A stretch of DNA of 5,730 bases from positions 1-5,730 of the forward strand of contig JAAXQM010000274.1 in assembly GCA_012974295.1 (NCBI GenBank), read 5' to 3'. The notes below the pieces were generated by a model. That model worked only from the letters and a program-made list of their open reading frames with translations. It was not told where the DNA came from and ran no database searches. This DNA comes from Dehalococcoidales bacterium (GTDB taxonomy: Bacteria; Chloroflexota; Dehalococcoidia; E44-bin15). The position numbers and the translations under genes are program-made. Numbering within the stretch: the first letter of the stretch is position 1; the number at the start of each line of letters is the position of its first letter. This document shows positions 1 through 4,688 of this stretch, in pieces.

Positions 1-2
1 CA

Positions 3-122
3 TTAGGATTGCCCCAGCTCAAGATACTGTGGCAGAGAGAACCAACACTAGACTTTAAAAAACCTCGGCTGTATACTGGCAATGATAGGCAATCCGAATC
101 CAAGCCCTTTAACCTACCCTGA
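3..122 (+). CDS. possible C-terminal end of an upstream gene (partial)
   Basis: Reading frame 3 is open from the window edge to a TGA at 120-122, giving about 39 residues of mixed, protein-like composition (many K, R, P, L). No family is recognisable. A run of this length is expected by chance fairly often, and a second frame is also open as far as 58, so this is only a candidate for the tail of a gene that starts before the window. If it is real, it lies 69 bp upstream of the membrane-protein start at 192, in the same direction. Confidence 0.22.
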   Translation, partial: LGLPQLKILWQREPTLDFKKPRLYTGNDRQSESKPFNLP

Positions 123-180
123 CATCGATTGCAGAGCTATATCATAGCAGATCATTGAAGAACGGTGCAATGCCTGAACC

Positions 181-188
181 AAGGGGAG
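181..188 (+). promoter_or_regulatory. ribosome binding site deciding the start at 192
   Basis: The sequence AAGGGGAG ends 3 nt before the ATG at 192. It favours that ATG over the in-frame ATG at 165, which has no purine-rich stretch in front of it. Confidence 0.6.
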
Positions 189-191
189 AAT

Positions 192-599
192 ATGGAAAAT
201 CAGAGTGAGTTAACCGAGGATCAAATTATCGAACTAAGAGGAAAAGTAGAGAGTTATCGCCTCGCGTCCATTATAACGGCCATTATTATCGGTGGACTGT
301 GCTTGATTGTCGGCATTATGGGTATTGTGATTAATATGTTAGGTGCGACAATTGTCGGCTTTGTTGGTTTAGCTATCAGTCTGATTGTTAGCCGTGTGCT
401 GTGGAATGAGGTGAAAGGTCTTGATTGGGTTTTGCCCAAGCAGGATATAAAGGCAAAGGAAGGGAAAAGTAGACTGGCCAGGGACTTAGAAGACTTGGAT
501 TTGGTACTAGATGAAGAGAAAAAGGCAACGAAAGAGGAGGGGAAAAAGAGGGATGGTCTGGATTTCGAGGATATTAACTTCGATGATTTAGACCTGTAA
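192..599 (+). CDS. small two-helix membrane protein with acidic tail, function unknown
   Basis: I do not recognise this 135-residue protein. Seen directly: a short polar N-terminus (1-22), a hydrophobic segment at about 25-47, a second at about 51-70 ending in an R-V-L-W edge, then a strongly charged cytoplasm-like tail (72-135). The tail is first basic (KQDIKAKEGKSR) and then acidic, with three related acidic blocks: DLEDLDL at 98-104, DFEDINF at 124-130 and DDLDL at 131-135. The helices are separated by only a few residues, which suggests a hairpin with both ends on the same side. The acidic repeats could be a docking site for a basic partner; that is inference. An in-frame ATG at 165 would add nine residues but has no ribosome site. 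No operon partner is visible: the next gene-like sequence downstream is more than 1 kb away, behind two repeat copies. The composition looks like real protein. Confidence 0.75.
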   Translation: MENQSELTEDQIIELRGKVESYRLASIITAIIIGGLCLIVGIMGIVINMLGATIVGFVGLAISLIVSRVLWNEVKGLDWVLPKQDIKAKEGKSRLARDLEDLDLVLDEEKKATKEEGKKRDGLDFEDINFDDLDL

Positions 600-740
600 A
601 ATTTATACTTGGAAACTCGCCTAACATAGTGAATGATGAAGAGCGCTGATTATAATTGAACGGAAATAATGAACAAAGATTTGCTGTAACAGGTGGGAGT
701 GTTACCGACATAATATCGGCTATGGCTTGATTCGTCACTA

Positions 741-863
741 GAATCTGCTGAAATAGCCTCAACCAACCCCCTAGTCCCCCAATCTTGGGGGACTTCTTTA
801 AGCTAGGGGACACCCCCGAACCCCCGGCAGGAAGTATCCTGCACCTCTTTTTTAAGTAGTCTC
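741..863 (+). repeat. MITE-like dispersed repeat, copy 1 (full length)
   Basis: This copy is 123 bp. The left end (GAATCTGCTGAAA) and right end (TTTAAGTAGTCTC) are a degraded inverted pair, clearer in copies 2 and 4. The core holds nested inverted repeats: CCCCTAG (769-775) can pair with CTAGGGG (803-809), around TCCCCCAA/TTGGGGGA. The right part carries the GCAGGA-AGTA-TCCTGC hairpin and a T6 run. The flanks read CACTAGA (736-742) and CACTAAA (863-869), a possible 7 bp target duplication with one mismatch that overlaps the outermost element bases. No coding capacity is credible. It lies 142 bp after the small membrane-protein gene. Confidence 0.8.
827..853 (+). terminator. terminator-like hairpin at the right end of repeat copy 1
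   Basis: A perfect 6 bp stem GCAGGA/TCCTGC with loop AGTA (827-842) is followed by ACCTC and then T6 (848-853). The T run starts 5 nt after the stem, slightly further than in an ideal intrinsic terminator. It would stop plus-strand transcription coming from the membrane-protein gene at 192. Confidence 0.4.
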
Positions 864-1027
864 ACTAAATACACATAGGAAACCATATGCTAACGAGCGA
901 TATCCCCGTCATGACCCAAATATCACGTAACAGAAAATGAACCGCCAAGGAATTTGAGATTATGCTCCATCTCTATGTAAGCCCTCGTTTCATTTGTATT
1001 ATGTAAAGATTCCCCGCCTTCCGCAGA

Positions 1028-1067
1028 TAAAAAGAGGGAACTACCCTTGTATCTCAGGCAGCTCCCC
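1028..1067 (-). terminator. orphan intrinsic terminator facing the minus strand
   Basis: Read on the minus strand, GGGAGCTGCC (1066-1057) pairs with GGTAGTTCCC (1045-1036) over 10 positions, eight Watson-Crick and two G-U. The loop is 11 nt and is followed at once by TC and TTTTT (1033-1029). On the plus strand the same stem would have two A-C mismatches and no T run, so the minus direction is favoured. No gene is visible upstream on that strand for it to terminate. Confidence 0.5.
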
Positions 1068-1469
1068 GTTCTATTATCTCCAGAATCTATTAACGACAGA
1101 ATCTTATTATTGGCTGCTTATTAGAATTTTGGTTATTTAGTTCACAGCTTCACGTGGACCGTAGATGCTCTTATTCAGTTATGCTAACAATTGATGCAGT
1201 TGAATCTATTGCTCTATATAAACCCCGTCACTAGTTAGTTGAGCAACGTGGGGGAAAACAGCCGAAAGACCGCAACACTAATCAGTAACATTCGTATGTA
1301 ACCATGGTTTTTCCATATCCACCAAATTCCTACTTGCTCCCAAGACATATATTTAGTCATTCTGAGAATATTCCTTCTACGATTATCATTATACAATATG
1401 TTAAAACAATTGAGCAAGTGCAGTGAGGCTCCTATCAGGCATCCCTTGATTGTGATTTGCACTCTAAAA

Positions 1470-1591
1470 GAGACTGCTGAAATACTCTCAATCAACCCCC
1501 TATATCCCCCAATCTTGGGGGATTTTTAAAGCTGGGGGACACCCCCAGACCCCCGGCAGGAAGTATCCTGCACTTCTTTTTCAGCGGTCTC
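1470..1591 (+). repeat. MITE-like dispersed repeat, copy 2 (full length)
   Basis: This 122 bp copy has clear terminal inverted repeats: GAGACTGCTGAAA at the left and TTTTCAGCGGTCTC at the right, with one mismatch across the first 13 bases. The left end contains a sub-terminal near-palindrome (GAGACT, 8 nt, CTCTC). The core has CCCCCAA-TC-TTGGGGG, then CTGGGGG-ACA-CCCCCAG (1532-1548, perfect 7 bp stem), then GCAGGA-AGTA-TCCTGC (1556-1571) and T5. It differs from copy 4 at about a dozen positions by eye. A target duplication is not convincing here (CTAAAAG against CTTCAAT). The promoter of the DoxX-like gene starts 26 bp after it. Confidence 0.85.
1556..1581 (+). terminator. terminator-like hairpin at the right end of repeat copy 2
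   Basis: A GCAGGA/TCCTGC stem with AGTA loop (1556-1571) is followed by ACTTC and T5 (1577-1581). It would insulate the DoxX-like gene promoter from transcription arriving from the left. Confidence 0.4.
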
Positions 1592-1617
1592 TTCAATAAT
1601 GTTGCTTCTACATAAGC

Positions 1618-1647
1618 TAGACAGAGGGAGGCAAAACATAATATAAT
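1618..1647 (+). promoter_or_regulatory. sigma-70-like promoter for the DoxX-like gene
   Basis: TAGACA (1618-1623, 5 of 6 to consensus) and a perfect TATAAT (1642-1647) are separated by 18 bp. Transcription would start near 1654, leaving a leader of about 40 nt before the CTG at 1693. The site lies just outside repeat copy 2. Confidence 0.6.
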
Positions 1648-1680
1648 ATAAAATAGTATGCGGAATTTCTCCATCAACCG

Positions 1681-1686
1681 AGGAGG
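1681..1686 (+). promoter_or_regulatory. ribosome binding site supporting a CTG start at 1693
   Basis: A perfect AGGAGG sits 6 nt before the in-frame CTG at 1693. The alternative TTG at 1741 has no purine-rich site in front of it, and no ATG, GTG or TTG is in frame between the two. Confidence 0.55.
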
Positions 1687-1692
1687 CAAGCC

Positions 1693-2196
1693 CTGAGCAC
1701 ATATTGTAAACGTGCCGAGCCATTCCTACGCCATCGCTATTTGTCCCTGGTCTCTCGACTGGCCTTAGGAGGGATGTTCATCTTCGCCGGCGCGACGAAG
1801 GTGGGAAATATCGACGGGCTAATAGAAGCGATCAACGAATATGATATGTTACCTCAACAACTTGCCACGGTCTACGGCCACGTTCTACCCTATTTAGAGA
1901 TCGTAATAGGTATTTTGCTGGTACTGGGGCTATTCCTCAGAGTCAGTGCCGCGGCCAGCGGACTAGTAGTGCTGAGCTTCTCTATTGCCAAGATCCAAGC
2001 CATCGCCCGCGGGCTGGACATCGATAGCTGCGGGTGCCTTGGCCCAACATTGCATGTGCTTGTAGGACAAAGTCTGGCCATTGATTTCTTGCTCTTAGTA
2101 ATGGCGGCACAGATCTTCTTTCGCCAGGGAGACTTTCTCTCCCTAGGGCCCCGGTTCTCTACTATCACCAGGCGATTTAAACGGCCCGATCTCTAA
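1693..2196 (+). CDS. DoxX/MauE-family redox-associated membrane protein
   Basis: This four-helix inner-membrane protein belongs to the DoxX/MauE superfamily, members of which handle thiol redox or disulfide delivery outside the cytoplasm. With a CTG start it has 167 residues. Helices lie at about 17-37 (ending in the family-typical GGMFIFAGATK), 62-82, 85-104 and 124-143. A CxC pair, DSCGCLG (Cys113, Cys115), stands between helices 3 and 4, where MauE-like relatives carry their redox cysteines. A short basic tail follows. The start is unusual. The frame is open upstream of the TTG at 1741 and encodes FLRHRYLSLVSRL, which resembles the normal N-terminus of the family, so 1741 looks too late; CTG at 1693 has a perfect AGGAGG at good spacing. 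Its last 20 bp overlap the convergent gene. The substrate or partner is unknown: no mau, thioredoxin or vitamin-K-reductase gene is nearby. Confidence 0.82.
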   Translation: MSTYCKRAEPFLRHRYLSLVSRLALGGMFIFAGATKVGNIDGLIEAINEYDMLPQQLATVYGHVLPYLEIVIGILLVLGLFLRVSAAASGLVVLSFSIAKIQAIARGLDIDSCGCLGPTLHVLVGQSLAIDFLLLVMAAQIFFRQGDFLSLGPRFSTITRRFKRPDL

Positions 2197-2965
2197 ACCA
2201 CTCCCTCGCTTCTTCAACCCTGCCCAGCTCAACCAGAGCTATCCCTCTATTGAGCTGTGCCCTGATATATTTGGGATGTAACATGATTGCCTTATCATAA
2301 TTCTCGATGGCACACTCCCACTTGCCCGACACGAAGAAATCATTCGCCACGCTATGATAAATATCGGCGATAAGCTCCCGGTCTCCCCATTCCTCTCTTT
2401 TACTCGCACGGCTATGTCCCCGATAATCGAAGCCATCGGGGAAGATATTCTCGATATCAATAGTACGATCCCCGGTGTAGAGAACAGTGAAAAGGTGCGG
2501 GCCGAGTCCAAAGGCATCCTCCAAATGGACCGCTCTTACCGTGAGCCCGAACCTTTGAGCAAGCACGTTATAAAGGAGGGTAAGCCCCAGACAATTGCCC
2601 ACTATTACGCTCCCTCCATCCTCCACACCTCTACCCTTTCCCCCAAGCTGGGCCTCAAGTACTTCGGTCAGCCTGAAGCTGCCCCCATACTCATAGCGAT
2701 GGGGCTTCACCCGCCATAGCCAGTGAAAAATTTCCTTTGCTTTTTTACTATCACTACCCATTTCGATAAGATCGGAAAGAGCGTCAGAGATCCTGTGGTA
2801 AAGCAGGTCTATCATGGCAAGATAGCGGTTAAATTCCTCCGCCGTCTGAACCCCGGAGGCGATCAGCACCCCCTGAACCAGGTCTATTCCCACTTCTTTC
2901 CCGTGCTCTTCGCCCTCCAGGAGCGTCTTCTCCAGCTTGGCAAGTTTCTTATCCACAGCAACCAC
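2177..2965 (-). CDS. transglutaminase-like (SirB1-type) protein with C-terminal TPRs
   Basis: This is a probably cytoplasmic 262-residue protein with no signal peptide or membrane helix. Residues 1-110 are mostly helical and charged. Residues about 115-180 look like the transglutaminase-like core found in SirB1-type proteins: GNCLGLTLLYNVLAQRFGL has a Gly-x-Cys at the start of a helix (Cys125), followed by HLFTVLY (His157) and TIDIEN (Asp170). That spacing fits the Cys-His-Asp triad of the fold. Residues about 203-262 form one complete TPR and part of a second (GKWECAIENYDKAIMLHP, then LVELGRVEEAREWF). Whether it acts as a protease, amidase, cross-linking enzyme or only as a binding protein cannot be told. 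The start is GTG at 2965, with a stop upstream at 2987-2989. GTG at 2956 is an alternative and has GGGTGG a few bases ahead. The gene is divergent from speD across 61 bp and convergent with the DoxX-like gene. Confidence 0.8.
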   Translation of the reverse strand: MVAVDKKLAKLEKTLLEGEEHGKEVGIDLVQGVLIASGVQTAEEFNRYLAMIDLLYHRISDALSDLIEMGSDSKKAKEIFHWLWRVKPHRYEYGGSFRLTEVLEAQLGGKGRGVEDGGSVIVGNCLGLTLLYNVLAQRFGLTVRAVHLEDAFGLGPHLFTVLYTGDRTIDIENIFPDGFDYRGHSRASKREEWGDRELIADIYHSVANDFFVSGKWECAIENYDKAIMLHPKYIRAQLNRGIALVELGRVEEAREWFRDRAV

Positions 2966-2968
2966 CCA

Positions 2969-2997
2969 TTGATTAATTATGCAATGTTAGATACAAT
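2969..2997 (+). promoter_or_regulatory. promoter of the speD-speE operon
   Basis: TTGATT (2969-2974, 4 of 6) and TACAAT (2992-2997, 5 of 6) are 17 bp apart. Transcription would start near 3004, giving a leader of only about 20 nt. That leaves no room for a SAM or polyamine riboswitch. Confidence 0.6.
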
Positions 2998-3013
2998 TAC
3001 CTTGTTACTTCAA
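2984..3013 (-). promoter_or_regulatory. possible promoter of the transglutaminase-like gene
   Basis: On the minus strand, TTGAAG (3013-3008) and TAACAT (2989-2984) are separated by 18 bp, each matching consensus at 4 of 6. It would start transcription near 2977, about 12 nt before the GTG at 2965. It overlaps the speD promoter face to face. Confidence 0.3.
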
Positions 3014-3022
3014 AGGAGGTGA
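3012..3022 (+). promoter_or_regulatory. very strong ribosome binding site of speD
   Basis: AAAGGAGGTGA is an extended perfect complement to the 16S rRNA 3' end. The AGGAGG core ends 7 nt before the TTG at 3027, which supports that weak start codon over the out-of-frame GTG at 3023. Confidence 0.75.
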
Positions 3023-3026
3023 GTGA

Positions 3027-3395
3027 TTGGCATCAGTAGGGAAGCACCTGGTTCTGGACCTCAAGGATTGCGATCGGAAGCGCATAAGCGACTGCGACTT
3101 TCTGAAGGAAACCCTCCTCGCCGCTTGTACGGTGGCCGGTGCTACTATACTGAGCAACTCCTTTCACTCGTTCCCTCCATATGGCGGGGTCAGCGGTGTG
3201 GTGATCATTGCTGAATCCCACTTCTCCGTTCATACATGGCCTGAATATTGCTACGCCGCAATAGATATCTTCACTTGCGGTGACTCCCTTCAACCAGAGA
3301 AGGCGGTCGATCTGCTGGTAAGGGAGCTTCAGGCTAAAGACCACTCTATTCTAGTACTAGACAGGGGAATTATAAACTCCCTAGTTGAATCATGA
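3027..3395 (+). CDS. speD: S-adenosylmethionine decarboxylase proenzyme (bacterial SpeD/SpeH class)
   Basis: The enzyme decarboxylates S-adenosylmethionine to give the aminopropyl donor for polyamine synthesis. It uses a pyruvoyl group made by self-cleavage. The 122-residue length matches the short bacterial class exemplified by Thermotoga. The signature ESHFSVHTWPEYCYAAIDIF is present: cleavage is expected between Glu63 and Ser64, making a beta chain (1-63) and an alpha chain whose N-terminal Ser64 becomes the pyruvoyl. His69 and Cys84 (in FTCG) stand where the Thermotoga enzyme has its processing and catalytic residues, shifted by one. The TTG start is fixed by the excellent ribosome site at 3012-3022. 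Its TGA overlaps the speE ATG (ATGA), so the two are translationally coupled in one operon. No truncation is seen. Confidence 0.96.
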   Translation: MASVGKHLVLDLKDCDRKRISDCDFLKETLLAACTVAGATILSNSFHSFPPYGGVSGVVIIAESHFSVHTWPEYCYAAIDIFTCGDSLQPEKAVDLLVRELQAKDHSILVLDRGIINSLVES

Positions 3396-4312
3396 AAGAG
3401 AACGAGTGGTTCCATGACTATGTTACACCTGACCTGGTGCAATCGTTTCGCATCAGGGAGGAAATCTACTCAGGGAAGACACAGTTTCAATCCGTCAAGG
3501 TTATCGAGTCGGGTGGACTTAGCCGATGTTTGATCCTGGACGGTAAAATTCAATCCAGCGAATGGGATGAGTTTATATACCATGAAGCCCTGGTTCACCC
3601 CCCGATGATCGCTCACCCTAATCCCGAAAAGGTATTCATCGCAGGAGGCGGTGAGGGTGCAACGCTCAGAGAAGTTCTCACCCATTCCTCGGTAAAGAGG
3701 GTGGTCATGGTAGATATCGACGAAGAGGTCATCGATATCAGTCGCCGCTTTCTACCATCCTGGCATCAGGGTTCCTTTGAGGACAGCCGCTTGGAACTGC
3801 GCTTCGTTGATGCCATAAAGTATCTGGAAGAATGCATCGATAAGGGCGAGAAATTCGATGTTGTCATCCTCGACCTGCCTGAACCTATAGATGAAGGGCC
3901 AGCTTATCTACTACATACCAAGGAATTCTATCAAACTGTTCGAGAAACGCTGGCCCCAGATGGCGTCATTTCCCTACAGGCCGGTGCCAGCCTCTGGGGG
4001 AATCATCAATGCTTCACCGCAATCATAAATACCTTAAAGGCAGTATTTTCCTTTGTTTTTCCTTATGATGCGTTCATCCCCAGCTACGGTGGCACCTGGG
4101 GTTTCGCTCTAGCCTCGCCAAAGCTGCCTCCCTTCAACCCAGCGGAGGTAGACCGTAAAATTTCCTCTAGTATAAGCAGGAGTCTCAGGTTCTACGATGG
4201 TATTACACACCAGGGTCTTTTCTCCCTCCCCAAGCACCTTCGACAGGCGATAGAGGAGGAGACCACGGTCATCACTACCAAGCAGCCCTTTTTTATTTAC
4301 CAGCCTCATTAG
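3392..4312 (+). CDS. speE: aminopropyltransferase (spermidine synthase family)
   Basis: The enzyme transfers the aminopropyl group from decarboxylated SAM to an amine acceptor in the cytoplasm. The 306-residue protein has an N-terminal beta domain (1-75, with SEWDEFIYHE around 57-65 as in the family) and a Rossmann methyltransferase-like domain. Motifs seen: GGGEGATLREVL (85-96), VDIDEEV (107-113), the adenine-binding VDAI (139-142), the gate and acceptor motif DLPEPIDEGPA (161-171) and the C-terminal QPFFIY. The GEGATLREVL and LPSWHQGSFED segments resemble the Thermus enzyme, which works on agmatine, more than the classic putrescine-specific GGGDGG type. Asp161 is the expected general base. 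Glu164 replaces the usual second Asp of the D-x-x-D-P motif. There is no ribosome site of its own, so it depends on coupling from speD. No speA, speB or speC gene is in the window, so the acceptor is undecided. Confidence 0.94.
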   Translation: MKENEWFHDYVTPDLVQSFRIREEIYSGKTQFQSVKVIESGGLSRCLILDGKIQSSEWDEFIYHEALVHPPMIAHPNPEKVFIAGGGEGATLREVLTHSSVKRVVMVDIDEEVIDISRRFLPSWHQGSFEDSRLELRFVDAIKYLEECIDKGEKFDVVILDLPEPIDEGPAYLLHTKEFYQTVRETLAPDGVISLQAGASLWGNHQCFTAIINTLKAVFSFVFPYDAFIPSYGGTWGFALASPKLPPFNPAEVDRKISSSISRSLRFYDGITHQGLFSLPKHLRQAIEEETTVITTKQPFFIYQPH

Positions 4313-4393
4313 CTGCGTGATGTCTTTAGCATAACCTCACATTGCTTTCTGCTAACGCTTCGTGTATAAAAGAATTCCAGACCTGATTATTTA

Positions 4394-4458
4394 GAGATTG
4401 CTAAAAAAGTCTTAATCAAAGGTACTGCCCCAATCTTGGGGGACTTATAAAGCTGGTG
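4394..4458 (+). repeat. MITE-like dispersed repeat, copy 3 (broken, left half only)
   Basis: GAGATTGCTAAAAAAGTCTTAATCAA (4394-4419) matches the left end of copies 1, 2 and 4 with several changes. After a short divergent piece, CCCCAATCTTGGGGGACTT and then AAAGCTGG match the core. The usual GGGGACACCCCC, the GCAGGA hairpin and the right terminal repeat are missing; from about 4459 other palindromic sequence replaces them. It looks like an old, decayed or recombined insertion. Confidence 0.65.
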
Positions 4459-4460
4459 CA

Positions 4461-4476
4461 CCCCGATAGATCGGGG
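4461..4476. repeat. perfect inverted repeat CCCCGAT-AG-ATCGGGG
   Basis: A 7 bp perfect stem with a 2 nt centre, extended by GTG/CAC on both sides of a 2x2 mismatch. A T7 run begins about 21 nt downstream (4498-4504), too far for a standard terminator. It may still help to end the speDE transcript. Confidence 0.5.
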
Positions 4477-4551
4477 AACACTTCATCTGACCCTGTCTTT
4501 TTTTCTTCACCCCTGTCCCCCACTCCTCAGGAAGAGGGGGAGAATATGGCC

Positions 4552-4602
4552 GGGGGGGGGCACACCCAGGCCCCCACCAGAGGGAATTCCCTCTAGACTC
4601 CC
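4552..4602 (+). repeat. G9 tract plus C-block and 16 bp palindrome, remnant of a second repeat type
   Basis: Nine G are followed by CACACCCAGGCCCCCACCAG and then the perfect palindrome AGAGGGAATTCCCTCT (4579-4594). The CACCC-AGGCCCCC portion resembles the GACACCCCCAGGCCCCCGACAG part of copy 4, but the palindrome differs from the GCAGGA hairpin. It may be a related but distinct element fused to broken copy 3. Confidence 0.4.
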
Positions 4603-4688
4603 TTTACCACGCAGCAGCCCCAAGAGGGATTTATGCGAGAGAGGAAGCGAAGTAATGCTGAGCTGCCTAACTATGTGTAAACAACCAT

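Larger units (their letters stand above)
600..1640. other. 1 kb gene-free region with two dispersed repeat copies
   Basis: I see no convincing gene here on either strand. Open frames within 574-813 and 1235-1723 run through the C/G-block repeat elements and give low-complexity or unfamiliar peptides, so they are treated as spurious. The stretch holds two adjacent small inverted repeats (686-705 and 705-719), repeat copy 1, a minus-facing terminator-like hairpin, repeat copy 2, and the upstream part of the promoter for the DoxX-like gene. The 864-1469 section between the repeats is AT-rich and otherwise featureless. No tRNA or rRNA signature was recognised. Confidence 0.6.
4313..4688. other. 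gene-free region between speE and the DUF368 gene
   Basis: No gene is visible in these 376 bases. They lie between two gene 3' ends and hold a broken copy of the dispersed repeat, a palindrome at 4461-4476, an imperfect C5/G5 hairpin (about 4517-4540), a run of nine G (4552-4560) and a 16 bp palindrome (4579-4594). A TTAGCA/TGCTAA inverted repeat just after speE has an 18 nt loop and no T run, so I do not call it a terminator. Confidence 0.6.

Noticed and set aside
686..719. Two adjacent small hairpins (GTAACA/TGTTAC and CCGA/TCGG)
   Set aside because: Stems of 6 and 4 bp with no T run; within chance expectation for this length.
574..813. Minus-strand open frame of 79 codons ending in the 192-599 gene
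   Set aside because: It runs through repeat copy 1; the start peptide (SPSLKKSPKIGGLGG) is simply the C/G-block repeat translated, and no family resemblance is seen.
1191..1220. Promoter-like TTGATG, 18 bp, TATATA on the plus strand
   Set aside because: Only 4 of 6 matches at each box in AT-rich DNA, and no gene or terminator follows that it could serve.
1235..1495. Minus-strand open frame of 86 codons
   Set aside because: It begins inside repeat copy 2, lacks a ribosome site I can support and gives no recognisable protein.
1495..1555. Possible G-quadruplex from the G/C blocks of the repeat
   Set aside because: On either strand only two G5 runs lie next to each other before a C block; hairpin pairing explains them better.
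1492..1723. Two overlapping minus-strand open frames of 65 codons
   Set aside because: Both cross repeat copy 2 and the DoxX promoter; composition is that of the repeat.
2354..3022. Plus-strand open frames of 121 and 99 codons opposite the transglutaminase-like gene
   Set aside because: They are antisense shadows of a clearly protein-like minus gene with recognisable core and TPR motifs.
2998..3026. SAM or polyamine riboswitch ahead of speD
   Set aside because: The predicted leader is only about 20 nt, too short for any known aptamer.
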